Positions 47,685 through 60,500 are shown, counted from the first letter of the stretch. The stretch: DNA of 64,000 nucleotides from Kalaharituber pfeilii (GCA_015179045.1 WHUZ01000123.1:62001-126000), one strand, 5' to 3'. Notes: generated from the letters alone by a model not told the origin. Program-made: numbers and translations.

Positions 47685-48168
47685 GAGGAAACTGGCGCGA
47701 AATGAATAGTTTCACTCAGCTTGCTCAGACATAAAAGGCAAAAAATGGACTAACTAGTAGTCAAACACTTTTTCAATCTCAAACTTCTGGATATCTAACA
47801 GACACACATGCACGCACACGTACGAATAGAATAGGAGGTAGATACTACTAATACAAGTAGAGAGAAGCGAAAGTCGAGCAAAACTCAAAAGAAAATAAAA
47901 AGATAATTTCAATAGAGAAGAAAAAAATAAACTAAAAATTCAAATTCAAATTCAAGAACAAGATCAGTTCAAGAAAAGCTCCCCGCACAAAAAGAGGAAA
48001 AAGAAAAAGTCTCCAGTATATATACACCCAAGCAACCAACCGAGCAAAAAATCGCTTCCTAGCGAATACAACTAGCCAGCACCTTGCAAATGTACGGAAA
48101 GCATCGGAGAAGGAAAAATATGAGAGAAAAACAAGCAGTAATCGCGCCGTGCCGCCTTTTGCCTGACA

Positions 48169-48316
48169 CACACACACACACACATACAAAAAAAAAAAAA
48201 AAAAAAAAAAAACAGGGCTGAAGGAAGTGAGAGATCTGAGAGAAAAGCAAATGTAAAAGAGGAAGCAATCAATGGGGGCACAAAGAGAGGGCAAAAAAAA
48301 AAAAAAAAAAAAAAAA
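48169..48316. repeat. CA microsatellite and two long A tracts
   Basis: A (ca)8 run at 48169-48184 is followed by an uninterrupted A run of about 24 bases (48188-48211). A second A run of about 23 bases sits at 48294-48316. They create poly-Phe ORFs on the minus strand that are not genes. Confidence 0.9.
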
Positions 48317-49048
48317 GAGAGAGAAAAAGAGAGATTTTGACATACGTCAAGTTTTGTGTAGCGAACATCGCAAGGCTCATAGAAGATGCCCCCCCCATTC
48401 AACTTCTCCAACCTCCTAGCCATATCTCCATGATCGCAATTACTCCCCCATACCTCGTTGCTCCATGCCCATACCATGTTATCTCAGTAAATCAGCGTCC
48501 ACCATGCTGAACATTTGCAGAATATGTAACACCGTACAATATGAAAGGAAAACATTGCTCAGAAAGAGCGATAAAAAAACCCATATAAAGGTAAAGCAAA
48601 AATTGTAAATGCATACATGCCATATTTGTATATAAAAGAGAAATCACAAACTTTTGCCCTCCCGCAACTGATGATAGTGCATAGTTGGGAATGGATATAG
48701 AGGTAGGGAATGCCAGTCAGGAAAGAGATGGAAAAAATAGCAGTATGCGCCGAATTCTCCCAATTTCTGCCTCTCAATGGGCCTGACTTTTGCTCAACAC
48801 AGAGCCGACCAATCGGAAAACTTCCGGCAGTAGAGAGCGTAACGTCAAAACGCTAAGGAATAAACTCGATAGGAAATTTAACGAAGGACAGAGACACATT
48901 ATAACAGACAGTGTGGATCTCTTTGATTATCACAAAATACCGGGGAAGGCCGACTCAGATGAAACATGATTAGGCGAATGAATTAAAAATTATTCGGATC
49001 TTTCTAGGACTGTCGTGCCGCAAGCCGAGAGATGAGCTTGTCCCACTA

Positions 49049-50317
49049 TCATTCAAATCTGCGGTGTTTTGCCAAAGTAACTTTTATGGCACCAAGATAT
49101 TTGGCAAGTTGGGTTTCATCAAAGGCCGCAAATCTATAGGACTTCTCCTCAGTAATCAGCTGCATGCAGAAGTTCTTTGACTTTGATAATGGATCAATCT
49201 CCACAGCGTCAATGATATTGTCAAGTGGTATTAAACGGATTGCACGATATTCCTGATTGGTTGTCTATATCAGCACCAAATTCATAATCTTTTTTGTTTC
49301 ATTTTGCCTACCTCTTCATTCTTGTAAAATGCTATATTAACGGGTCTTACAACAACCCATAGTTTCTTCCATTGCCTCACACCTCCCTTGGACTTCAGGC
49401 ACCACAAGTAGCCATGCCAGATGACTCTTGAATGCTCCATCTCAACAGTTGATAGTCCAGTGCCATTTCTTTGCACACCGGGCTTCGGCACCGCAGGGGC
49501 TGCGGTAGTCTCAGCGGCAGGGTTCGTTGCAGGACCTGGCTCTGGATGAGAAAGTGATAACTGAGATATTCTAGCTGCGTCCGAGAAAGACGAACATGAT
49601 GCAACCTCTGCTCCAGAATATTCCAATGTATGACATGACAAGCCTCCAATAGCCAAAGGTTGAATTCTGCCAGCAGAAGGATTGGCTGCAAACTGTGGGC
49701 TACTCGGAGCCGGGACTGGACTGTGGGGCATGAACTCTTCATTCGTAGTAGGGCTTGCGATGTATTCCTCCCCTGTTGACGTCAAATCTGCAGCTTTGAG
49801 AATCAACTCCACCCATTCCTGTGCATCCTGCAAGCTCTCTCCCTGCAGGTGATAGTTCTTCGAAGGAGAGAAAAGTCCAAACACATTTTCTCGTTTCGTA
49901 TGCTTTAACATTGCACATGCCGTAAGTTCCGACAGGAGAATTTGTCGATGAACCTTGTATTCCTTGTTGTCTTTGTAGCATTGCAGACGGTCTCCTCGAA
50001 GCACAAACCAGCGCTTTTTCCAATTCTGCACGAGTTATGTCAATTATTGGGCCCAAAATATTCGACATAGAATGGAGGGGAAGATAGCTCAGAGGGGTTG
50101 GAGGCCGCCTAACCTTGGTTTTGCTTGTTCGTTTGTGCAACCATCCGCTCTTGATGATGATGTCCTGAGAATACGCTCCGTTTGGTTCAACTGGGGACAT
50201 CAAAGAATTCCTCGGCTTTTGTTGAGGTTGCGCATTCGTATTAATTCGAGCGGGAATGGGGATCGGATTCGGAGACGTTGCTGGGCTCGCCATTGGTGAT
50301 AAAACGGCTGCTGTCAT
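49049..50317 (-). CDS. Protein with two pleckstrin-homology domains (Opy1-like)
   Basis: Predicted phosphoinositide-binding adaptor at the plasma membrane. Exons on the minus strand 50317-50114, 50025-49312 and 49252-49049 (204, 714, 204 nt, all phase 0) give 373 residues. A first PH domain is at about residues 50-150: IIIKSGWLHKRTSKTK, then NWKKRWFVLRGDRLQCYKD, ending in a Trp-containing helix (DAQEWVELILKAA). A Ser/Pro/Ala-rich linker follows. A second PH domain is at about 255-370: IWHGYLWCLKSK, QWKKLWVVVR, then IRLIPLDNIIDAVEID, spliced from the last exon, ending QLAKYLGAIKVTL. Two tandem PH domains with little else is the architecture of yeast Opy1. The first has the K-x-R pattern of the inositol-phosphate loop; the second less clearly. 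Confidence 0.82.
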
Positions 50318-53051
50318 GATTCGATCTTGTCTCTGCTTGCTGTATACGTGGGTCCTGTAGAATCGTGGCGCTTGTATTGACTATCGGGATTGCGAATTTA
50401 AAAGGAGAGCTCTCATCGAGGGGAAGAGGGCAGTATGGGTGTTTAAAAGGGAAGATGTTATTTTTAAATTGGGGGCCGAAGTAGAGGTAGGGTTGGACAC
50501 TGAGAGCGAGCGTGAAAGTTGAAATGCACTGTCAAAAGGAAATTCCAGCCAATAACAGCAGAGCAGAAGTAAAAAGAAAAGGAAACGGGGAGTCTGAAGA
50601 GAAGCGTGTGACGTGGGGCACGGGTGCAGGCTGTCCCAGGCTCCTACAAAGGTTTGCTGGTTGTGTGTCGGGCTGAGGGCAGTGTGGGGGAAAGGGAAGA
50701 TCTGGGCTCTGTTTGGAGGAGGGAATGCTTAGTACTCAGTGGGCCAGTGGGGTCGAAGGGGGGGGGGAATGCCGCACGCTTGAGGGGGGCGACCGTGTAG
50801 CGCAAGGACAGGGGGACAGCAGCCATTCCAAAGAGGCATCTACTCGTACAAGCACTTTTGCTGCGAAGTATGATAGTTCTCTCCATTCCGTACGGGCCAT
50901 CTGCCAACAGTTTATCTTGCACATGAGCTGTTCTGTATCCGCACTTGCGTCCTGCCGGAGATGCAATATGCTGATACTTTACCATCGCTAGGCCGGAACG
51001 TACAATACATACAGTGCAGGTACGCTGGTCCTGTGTTCTCATTCCGCTGGCCGCGTACTTGTACTTCCTCATACGCGATGAGTTCACGGATACGGGGTCT
51101 GCTGGCACGAATGCACCATACGAATGACTGATCGTTCCTCGTGAGCAAAGTCATACATAGAGGCATAGAAATTAACTCCATGCCGGAGCGAGCTTATTCT
51201 GCCTTCCTCTACGCCCTACATGTAGGCTGACGGCTGCGCTGCTACCGCTACACAATCTCCCTCTACACGGATCTCGTTTACTCGGGCCTGCAGACTAAGG
51301 ACTAGGCATCTTCGAACCCGACTCCCCCTCCTAGGTCGCTTCAGAGTAACCCGCCGCTCAAGAAAGCGGCTCCTTGTCTCAACACTGGCCCTCTTTCATT
51401 TGCAATTTTAGAAGGGTAACGCTTAGAATTGAGGGGCGATCGGCGGACGAAAATAAGGTGAGACGACTGATTTGCGACTTGCTTGCCGCAAATTTGGGCC
51501 GAGCTGGCCGTCTCACACACGACCAAGACCCATTATAATCACTTACCAACGGCGCATGTTCTTGGCAGGCGCTCAGAAGGCACATCACGAGCATTCGCTG
51601 AGTAATTCGTCCTGATGCCTGCTGAGGCAATAGTCAGCTCTTCGAATGTACGAGAGTGCGGATCTCAACAGAAAAAAAAAGAAAGCAACATGCAAGATCA
51701 CGACGGTGGTGGCAAGCATGTTCTGGGTAGTCACGGGACAGATCTTGCTTGGTTGGCAGCTGAGATGCAAGCACTGATGCTTTTTAAAGCACTGCACAGC
51801 CGATGACGACTTGACCCTGACTCTGAGTAGCTGATGGGGTAAGACAGCGCTCGGGGTGAGATAAGCATGGCGGCGGTAGCCTGTTCTAAGTACTTGTAGT
51901 TACGCTTACTCGTTTCGTATACGCTTGAAAGTCTGATTCTACTGTGCGTTGGAGTGAGCGTCGCTTCCGTTCTCGTTCCCAGCATCGTTTCAATAGCTCA
52001 AGCCTGAGTGGACTTGAATAGATATTGGTTGACTTCGGATCTGATTGGATATGGGACCGACAGAGCTCCAGCTGTCGACGTCAGGGGTACTCTATGCATA
52101 GACCTTCGAGCATTCTGCAGCTGCGGGCGCCCCTCCGCCGCCAAGGGGGATGCAAATCCTTGGGGCTGCTTCCCATGTCAAGCGTCTTGGCCCTAAAATA
52201 AGCTCTTCAACGCAACACGATCCATGTAGCCGTGTAGCATTTCAACGTCTTGGAAAGTGTCACGTTGCCTTGTCACACTCGCTGGATGTAATCTGCAACA
52301 GGACCAGAATAGAAAATCCATTGGTTCCAGGAAAACGTCGAGTGAAAAAGTTCCATCCTGCAATGCAAAATACGATGAGGCGGAGGGACATACTCTCGAA
52401 AAGCAGCTACATATCCTGCAAGGAGGAGCGAGCTTTTAAGGCCATTTGCTGTTAGCGCTAGCCTTGGGCGTGCTCCCGCAGGCAATGGGTCACGTGTATT
52501 GTGTAGAGTTCCGACCTGGCAGTTTATTGTGGTAAATCTAATCCTGCACTCATACCGTAGTGGGTTCGAGATTACCGTAGCGCACAAGGCCGGAGAGTGG
52601 CACACTATAACTGACAAAGTCAAAGTTCACATTCATTTAATGTAAGAAACTAGTAGTACTTATTACTGTTCGTGGAATGAACTTATGTTTGGCATTGTGA
52701 TCTGCATCTGTGGGGGGAATTCTTCCTGACTTTATTTGCTGGATGGTCAAAACGACCCGAAGCTCTGCGTGCATTCAACTCATGTCGTCCACTAGTCAGG
52801 TCCCCGATATTGTCTAAGGCTTAAAGACAAAAATACACTAAGTAATTTCGCAGCAAGTAGATAATTCATACTTTTCATCCTCGATAACGTTGGATATATG
52901 GAGCCGCTTGTTGTATGCCTCAAGTCTTGGCACCATTGCAGGAGGGCGTCACAGGGTCCCCGTCCACCGCTGCACAACGTCCACCGCAATTGGGGAGCAC
53001 ATCCTTCCTCCTCACTTCCTCGCTTCCCGTCTCTATGCTACCATCTCCAAA
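50318..53051. other. Intergenic; no gene recognised
   Basis: Upstream region of the two-PH gene, then 2 kb with only short ORFs on both strands. No splice-consistent model, tRNA or repeat was found. Confidence 0.5.
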
Positions 53052-54411
53052 ATGAGCCCGCCTCTACTGCGGCCTCTCCGTCTTCCTGCGACCTTCCCCC
53101 GTTCCGCAATTCCTCTGTCTCGCCCGCACTCTACCTCCACTGCCCCCCTCCCTTCTCTTGCACCCGTCCCTTTGCTACTCCCGAAGAACTCTCCAACGTG
53201 CGGCGCTACTCTTCTCTCCCTCTCAAACCTCCTTCACTCCCTCAATTACTGACCCTACATTTCAATTAGTGCATCCCCAACTAACCATCCCTTGGAACTC
53301 TCCTTCAATTACTGACCCTACATTTCAGTTAGTGCATCCCTAACTAACTAACCATCCCTCCGAACTCTCCCTCCTCCCCTCGTGCTCCCCTCACACACAG
53401 AACCCATGACTATCCCTCTCACATCCTGACCCCCTTCCCCCCCCGTCCACCGATGACTCCTACCTTGCCATCAAAATTTTCAGCTTGGTTACTGCTCTCA
53501 TCTCTGAGCGCAGCTCCTCCCTGCCTGCCACCCAGCTCTGCATGAAGTTCTGGCACAGCGCAATCGATGCCATATACACCAACGATAATGGCACCGCAGG
53601 CGGGATATACACGGAACCAACCGTGGTGCTTCTAGGGAGTGTGTTGCGGGGAGGCCACATCGACGCGGACGGGACAGGTTGTTGAGGGTAAGCGGTTGAA
53701 TGAGGTGTTTTGTACGTAACATTAGCTCCAGGGTAACCCTCCCCACCTCTTACAGAGTCTGCCTTACTGTCGCTCACTCGCATACAATGCGAATTAGCAA
53801 TCCCCCTTCCCTCTCACCCCCTTCCCCACGCTCGCCTCCCTTGAAACCTACTCCGAGAATGCCTACAGCAGTCTCCGTACCTTCTCCTTGAGTCCCTCTC
53901 CATCTCCTCCCCCACACATGACCACATCACCAGTTACATCGGCAAGACCCTTGGTATCGCCGCCATCCTCCGTGGGGTTCCACTAATACTGTCCCCTTCT
54001 CCCCCCACATCCGCTGCCCAAGCGCGCAACACCCCCTACCATAACCCCTCCGACGGCGGGCCTTCACGCAGTGTGGTCCTCTTACCAGTCGAAGTCTGTG
54101 CAAAGCATGGTCTCCCCTAGGGGGACGTCCTGCTTGAAGGCGGCGCAGCCAAGGGCCTTAACGACATATTTGAAATTGCAACACGTGCAAACGATCATTT
54201 ACTCACGACAGACATGATCAAGGATGCGCGGGGCAAGGGGGAGCTCGGCATGGGCGCAGACCGGGGGACATTCATGAGTGCGGTGCCAACAAAGAAGTTT
54301 TTGAAAAGGTTAGAGAACTTTGATTTCAATATCTTCGACAAGTGTTTATCAAAGAGGGGTTGGTTACTGCCGTGGTCAGCTTATTGGACGTATGGAAAGG
54401 GACAATTTTAG
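53052..54411 (+). pseudogene. Decayed NDUFAF6-type complex I assembly factor (squalene/phytoene synthase family)
   Basis: The intact family is a mitochondrial matrix protein needed for respiratory complex I assembly. The relic keeps the order of family segments: a Met start with an Arg/Ser/Pro presequence (MSPPLLRPLRLPATFPRSA, 53052); SYLAIKIFSLVTALI and MKFWHSAIDAIY (about 53455-53580); PFPTLASLETYSENAYSSL (about 53818-53874); ESLSISSPTHDHITSYIGKT and GIAAILRGVPL (about 53890-53990); VVLLPVEVCAKHGLP followed by a TAG at 54118-54120; then ATRANDHLL, RGTFMSAVPTKKFLKRLENF and LPWSAYW to a normal stop at 54411. Disruptions: the in-frame TAG, a frame change near 53872, another near 53680, and a duplicated segment at 53242-53370. 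Introns could explain some breaks but not the TAG or the 53872 shift. Confidence 0.68.
53242..53370 (+). repeat. Imperfect tandem duplication of about 63 bp
   Basis: 53242-53304 and 53305-53370 both begin tcaattactgaccctacatt, continue gttagtgcatccc or attagtgcatccc, then ctaaccatccc, and end gaactctcc. They differ by a few substitutions and an extra ctaa in the second copy. It lies inside the NDUFAF6-like relic. Confidence 0.9.
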
Positions 54412-54857
54412 CTGTGGATATTCACAGATTGCCAATTACTTTTTTTACATTACGATGTGAAGCTCTCCTGCTTGTATAAAAAGCTTTCCCCAACATGCAC
54501 AGACTGTGTTCGGTCTAATCACGTGACATATCAATGAAACACCACGCTGTCTACCGATAACCTTCTGGACCACCAATTCAATATCATTCAGTTCCACTCA
54601 CACCCGCCTGCCGACGATAAAGCGCCGTATCATGCTCATCGTTACGCTCATCGCTATGCTAATCGTCCTCATCATGGTCAAAATCATCAAAGCTGAGGTT
54701 GTATTCAAAGTCGTACTCGTAATTCAATGGCACTAAATCTTCACCGCACCAAGAAGTTTTGTTAACTTGTGAAAGAAAAACCAAGACACCCTATATTACG
54801 ATTATTTCTCCAAGACTTTTTCTGGCGGATACATGATATGCAATGATATGCAGCTTT
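54412..54857. other. Short intergenic between convergent genes
   Basis: 446 bp holding the 3' flanks of the relic and of the PDI gene. A repeated gctcatcg/gctaatcg motif is at 54631-54670. No gene seen. Confidence 0.6.
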
Positions 54858-56318
54858 CTATAGCTCATCCTTCACGTCGCTGGTCTCACCCAAGAATTGT
54901 TTGAGGATATTTTGGCGGATAGTGATATCATCAGCCCTATGAAATTGGGTTAGCAAGAGAGATATATAATCGGTAGGGTTCAATTCAAACTCACTTCTCT
55001 GGAGCAAGATTGCCCTTGGCAATGATTCGCTCCAATCGTTTCGTCTCATTGGCAACATAATCAGTGCTCTTAGCTAGCTTCTTCAAGACTTTGACATAGT
55101 ATGATGCGTATTTATCAGTGAGATCTGCTGCCGCCTTGGTGACCTCCTCAGTAAGGGTATTAAGGGAGGAAGTATCTTCCTGGAATTTCTGGATAATATC
55201 GTCCAGAACGGCTATCCTTCCGGCAGTGGCGTCCAGCCCACCACCAGGCACTCTGTGGGTACCCGCTCTCTTGTTAACCCAGGCGAGAATGTCAGCTTCG
55301 CTGCGTCCAGCATCGCAGATGACCGGCTCATTGGACCCCTTTGGGAAGAATTTGAGAGTTGGATAGCCAGTGATGCCGTATTTCTCTGCCGTAGCTTTCG
55401 ACCCGAGGTCCTCAGCATTGAGCTACAATATGTTAGTATGTGTGTTACTGATGGTAAAGTTGCGTACCAACCTTAGCAATAACAACTTCCTCATCTCGGA
55501 CGTAGTCAGTAGCAACCTTCTCCCAAGTAGGAGCAAGGGCCTTGCAGTGTCCACACCATGGCTATTGGGTCTTGATATTAGTAATTCATTTCAAAGCTGG
55601 GGAGGCTCCGTAACATACAGCGTAGAACTTGACCAAGACGTTTTTCTCCGTATTCAATGCCACTGAGTCAAAATTTGCATCGCTGAGAGTGACAACGTTA
55701 GATGGAACGTCCTTCTTTGCCTTGATCTTGATGCCAGCCTTTTCTGCTACGAATTGCGTAAGAGAATCGATGTCTCTGCCTGAACTGTAGTCGACTGGTT
55801 TATCGGATTTGCCATCGAACCACTTTATTGTGGGGAAACCAGTAACACCGAACCTCTTCCCCAAGGACTTGTGGTCTAAAGACATCGTTAGCCTAGGAAT
55901 GCTGCTACCGGAATGAAGGGAGACCAACTGTCGGCGTCAACTTTGGCGATGGTTACTTTGTCCGAATGGGCGGCGAAGAACTCAGCTAGCTCATCGTACA
56001 CCGGAGCCAACTTTTTACAATCTGTGTAGGTGTCTGTTAGTTGTTGCAATTCTCAAAGTTCATTAGTAGAATGAGGCAGATCAACGTACGTCCACACCAT
56101 GGCTGAGCAAACGATGGCAATTAGCCTCTCATGTCCTCTAAGCATTGAAATGGAAATAGACAGGGACGTACAGCAAAGAACTCGACCAGAGATGGCTTTC
56201 CACTCTCCAAAACGACCTTGTCGAAGTTTCCCGGATGTAAGTCAAGTACCTTGCTGGCAGACACAAGATGGAAGGTAGCAAAGAGAGCTGCAGTTACGAA
56301 AGACCCGAAGCCCTTCAT
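54858..56318 (-). CDS. tigA: Protein disulfide isomerase with ERp29 C-terminal domain (TigA-type), KDEL-terminated
   Basis: ER-lumenal oxidoreductase for folding of secreted proteins. Minus-strand exons run from 56318 to 54858, with at least six introns. The first exon (56318-56172) encodes a signal peptide, [20 protein letters not shown], and the start of thioredoxin domain 1 to VEFFA. A 13-nt exon (56102-56090) encodes PWCG, so the active-site PWCGHCK is assembled from three exons. Domain 1 continues through [19 protein letters not shown]. Domain 2 has a second [17 protein letters not shown] and [12 protein letters not shown]. The ERp29-like helical domain follows (about residues 255-370; [17 protein letters not shown] ... 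[19 protein letters not shown]). The last exon (54936-54858) ends VKDEL, an ER-retrieval signal. Both CGHC sites are intact. The start at 56318 is preferred over the in-frame ATG at 56459 because it gives a clean signal peptide. Divergent from MGM1. Confidence 0.9.
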
Positions 56319-57549
56319 GATGTAGAATGGGGGGTGGGGGGGGGGTGTTACTCTGAGGATGTGTTCTGATAGGGGAGGCAGCAGTAGCGATGTGATGAGA
56401 GAGATCAGGATCGGGGGTGTAATGGAGGCAAGTTGGGGTGGATTACCAATGGCTGTCAAGTTGCAACGTTTCCTCCCAGGTAGAGTGCTGTAAGTACAGT
56501 ATGCTTCTTTACTACAAGTAGGTTAAGCACCTTACTTCTTGTCAACTTAGTAAGGACCCTCTAGAAGATCCCGGTGGCACAGCTTCGGTCAGCTATGCTA
56601 TGATACATGATACATCCCCTTGCTGGCAGCACTCACTCAGGCACGCAATCGTAGCTTTGTAAGGAGGGAGGAAGGCGTGGGGGGGGGGGGGGAAACACCA
56701 CCGGCGCGGCCAATGGCATGAGTACGCGGCCAGGATGTGCTCTACTCTGCTCTACTCTGCCCTACTCTGCTCTCCGTTACACGCTCGTATGTTAGAGAGC
56801 GGCAGCAGCAAAGCACTGCACTGTACAGTACACGTACATCACGTGGTTGGGACGGCATTGCGAGGATCTGCGCAGCACAGCACAGCTCAGCACAGCACAG
56901 CGCGGCGCCCCATATGAAAATGCCTCCGCTCGCACGCCCCTCGCACGTCTCCCGCACGCCCCTCCTGCTATGATATGTGCCGCAACGAAGGAGCAAGTGC
57001 TGCCCGCCGCTGCCCGCTGCTGCCCTGCTCCCTTAGCCCCGTCCCCTCAGCCCGCCATTCTTGTGCCTGCCCGGCTCGACCCTGATGCCCCAATGCCCCG
57101 ATGCCCCGATGCCCCGATGCCCAATGCCAGCAACGCGCGACTTAACGCTTTGTATATACTTGCTGCCAGTGATTAGAGTAATACAAGCGGAGCTGAATCT
57201 ACCAAGTAACGTAGCAAAGACAAGAGCCTTAGGATTAGTGACCTTCCTAGGCCTAGTGCCGCTGACATTTCATCGTCTGACAACGCTTATCCCGCTGCAG
57301 CATCTTTGGCCCTACTTTGACCCATCTCACCCCCCCCCCACCCCCGCCCCCCCCCAACAAAACCCCTCCCCCTCACCCCTCCCCCTCAACCCCTCTGACC
57401 CCCTTCCAGCTGCATCTCGAGGGGCTCGTGAGCTCTGGTTTGCCCCCATCCTATAGCTAGCAACCTTCCAGCTGCACTCTGAGAGAGACTCCCTATTAAC
57501 CGACATACCCCCCCCCCCCCCCACATTCTCGCCCTGTAACGGAGAAGCT
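56319..57549. promoter_or_regulatory. Divergent promoter region between the PDI and MGM1 genes; microsatellites
   Basis: Contains G11-12 runs (56336-56346, 56680-56691), ctactctgctctactctgc repeats (56738-56772), cagcacag units (56871-56900), an 8-bp gatgcccc tandem array (57081-57128) and C-runs (57330-57355, 57511-57524). No gene seen; ORFs follow the repeats. Confidence 0.6.
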
Positions 57550-60500
57550 ATGAGTGCGAGGCTGCTTGCTCCCTCACGGACCGGTCTGGCTTTGGCTCTC
57601 TCTCGTCGGCCAAATCCTCTACTCACGACAGTTCCCCGCCGGCTCTACACCCCATTGGCTCCGGCAGGCTCGTCTACGGCTGGGGGCCTACTACGCATCG
57701 AGAAGACTCGAGGTTTCAGGACGCAGCTGTGGTCGAACCAGATATACCGATCTCACTCCAATGCTGTGCGAGCGCTAAGCTTTGGGACCTTTGGGCGGGT
57801 CCTGCCAAAGATTGTAATCAAATTTGCAAGAGTACCGGCTCTCTTTGGAGCTTCTATGGTTGCCGGACTTGCATATATCCAATACCAAGTCCAACGTCGG
57901 TACCTCACTTCCACTGCTTCGGCCATAGCTAACTTAGCCTACAGAGGCTGGACAATATACCCTAGCGATATTTCAGCAAGCAGGTGAAAAAGTAGGCAAT
58001 GCGTACAACGGTGTGAAGGGCAAAGTTGGAGGAGCAGTTGGCGGTGTAAAATCTGGATTGGAAGAGGTGAAATGGCCCGACTGGCTGGACAACATTTTCA
58101 AGAAAGGAGAAGGCAGCGGTGGAGGTGGTGGGGGCGATGGTAAGGGCGGACCAGGAGGGGATGGGAATGGCCGTGGCCGCACTGTTGCAGCAGCAGCAGC
58201 AGCAGCTACAGCTGCAGCATTTGGATTTGGGAAAGGAGAGGATGAGGATCCTCGAACAGGAGGACAAGCAGCAAAAGATGACCAAATGATGCTGTTGACC
58301 AAGAAAATGATTGAAATTCGGAGCATTTTACAGAAGGTCGGGCAGAGTGACAGTCTGAAATTACCATCGATTGTGGTTATTGGATCTCAAAGTTCTGGAA
58401 AGAGCTCTGTATTAGAGGCTATTGTTGGCCACGAATTCTTACCAAAGGGCTCAAATATGGTTACCCGTCGACCTATTGAACTGACACTGATAAACACGTC
58501 GGATTCTGCAGCAGAATATGGAGAATTCCCGCAACTTGGTTTAGGGAAGGTTACAGATTTCCATCAAATTCAGAAAACCCTGACGGACCTCAACCTTGCA
58601 GTTCCAGAGTCGGATTGTGTCTCTGATGACCCAATTCAACTCAACATCTACTCCCCCAATGTTCCGGATCTGTCGTTGATTGATCTTCCTGGATATATTC
58701 AAATTAGTGGAAGGGACCAGCCGGAGGAGCTCAAGTCGAAGATTGCAGCATTGTGTGATAAATACATTCAGCCTCCCAATGTGATTTTGGCAATTTCCGC
58801 GGCAGATGTGGATCTAGCAAATTCAACTGCTCTTAGGGCTAGCCGCCGTGTTGATCCGCGAGGAGAACGAACAATTGGGGTCATAACTAAAATGGATTTA
58901 GTTGACCCTACTCGTGCAGTTGACATCCTGACAGATAAGAATTACCCGTTGAGGCTCGGATATGTTGGTGTTATCTGTAGGACACCACAAACTGGTCTTT
59001 TTACTCGCAACGTCAATATAAGTAATGCGATTGCGAAGAATGAGCATGCATACTTCAGCCAACATCCAATTTTTACGGCTGAGAGTGCGGCGAATTTGGG
59101 AACACATAACCTCAAGAAGACGCTGATGACGGTGTTGGAGAACAGAATGGCCGAGAGCCTGCAAGGAACCTCCGATGCCATCCATCAGGAACTCGAAGAG
59201 GCAACATATGAGTTTAAGGTGCAATATAATGACAGATCGTTGACTGCCGAAACATATCTTGCAGAGAGTCTTGATGCTTTCAAGCACTCTTTCAAGGAGT
59301 TTACCGAACGATTTGGCCGTCCGCAGGTGCGTCAGCTACTCAAGAATGAGCTCGAGCAGAGAGTATTGGATCTGCTGGCCTCCAGATACTGGAACAAGCC
59401 AGTACATGACCTCTCTCCGGTTCGTCCAGATGAAAAGGCACTTTCGTCTCTTCCTACGGCAGAGCCCGATAGTCTCTACTGGCATAGGAAGCTGGATGCC
59501 TCAACCTCGTCTCTCACCAAGCTTGGTATTGGGCGTCTTGCCACCAATGTGGTTGCAAATGCTCTCTCTCAGCACCTTGAGCAGCTGGTTAATGAATCTA
59601 CATTCAAGAACCACCCTTTCGCCAAGCAAGCCATCCAAGAAGCTGCAAACCAGATTCTAAATGAGCGCTTCTACTCCACCTCAGATCAGGTCGAGAACTG
59701 CATTAAACCATATAAGTTTGAGATCGATGTCGATGAGCGCGAATGGATAGCAGCTCGCGAGAACAGCGGCAAACTGTTGAGAGAGGAATTGAAGATCTGC
59801 GAGGAAAGCATGAAGGAATTGAAGAATCAAGTTGGAGCGAGGAAGCTTTCCCAGGTGATGAGCTTTGTGGATAAAGTCCGATCTGGGCATGGTCCCGAAG
59901 CTAAGGAGATGATGAGCAAGGAGGGCTCTGAGGGGTTTGGATTCAGCCAGGCGCTTATCCAGAAAGGTATGCATTACCAGCACCCCCTCCATTTTTAATC
60001 GGCTTAGCTGACACTGGACCACATGAGTTTAGGGCGAGAAGGGGTATTTCTTCGTGACCGCGCCGATCTCATTAAGATGCGATTGCTAGCAGTAAAGAGC
60101 AAGCAGTGCAACACTCACACGAACAAATACTACTGCCCTGAAATCTTTCTCGACGTTGTTGCTGAGAAATTGACCTCCACTGCCGTACTCTTCCTCAACG
60201 TTGAATTACTATCCGAGTTCTACTATAACGTACGCACACCCCCACCTCATCTCATGATTTCTTTTACTTACTCCCTTCTCATTCAGTTTCCTCGTGAACT
60301 TGACAACCGTCTCGGCCGCAACCTTACCCCAGCCCAAATCGAGGCCTTTGCCCGCGAGGACCCGAAGATCAGAAAGCACATTGACCTTCAACAACGCAAA
60401 CAACAACTTGAACTGGCACTACAGAAGATGGACAGTTTAATGGCGCTCGAGAAGGCAAAGAAACATGGCCTTGCCGGCACTGGTTCCACGTCGCCGATGG

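Larger units (their letters stand above)
46102..49048. other. Intergenic; low complexity and one odd open frame
   Basis: AT-rich with poly-A/T and CA repeats (48169-48184). The open frame at 46983-47684 and the minus-strand ORF near 48345-48477 are discussed in findings. No recognised family. Confidence 0.5.

Noticed and set aside
47932..48477. 181-codon minus-strand ORF rich in Phe
   Set aside because: Most of it is translated A/T homopolymer and CA microsatellite; only the first 44 codons could be an exon.
57081..57128. Possible CRISPR-like array
   Set aside because: Units are contiguous 8-mers with no spacers, in a eukaryotic genome.
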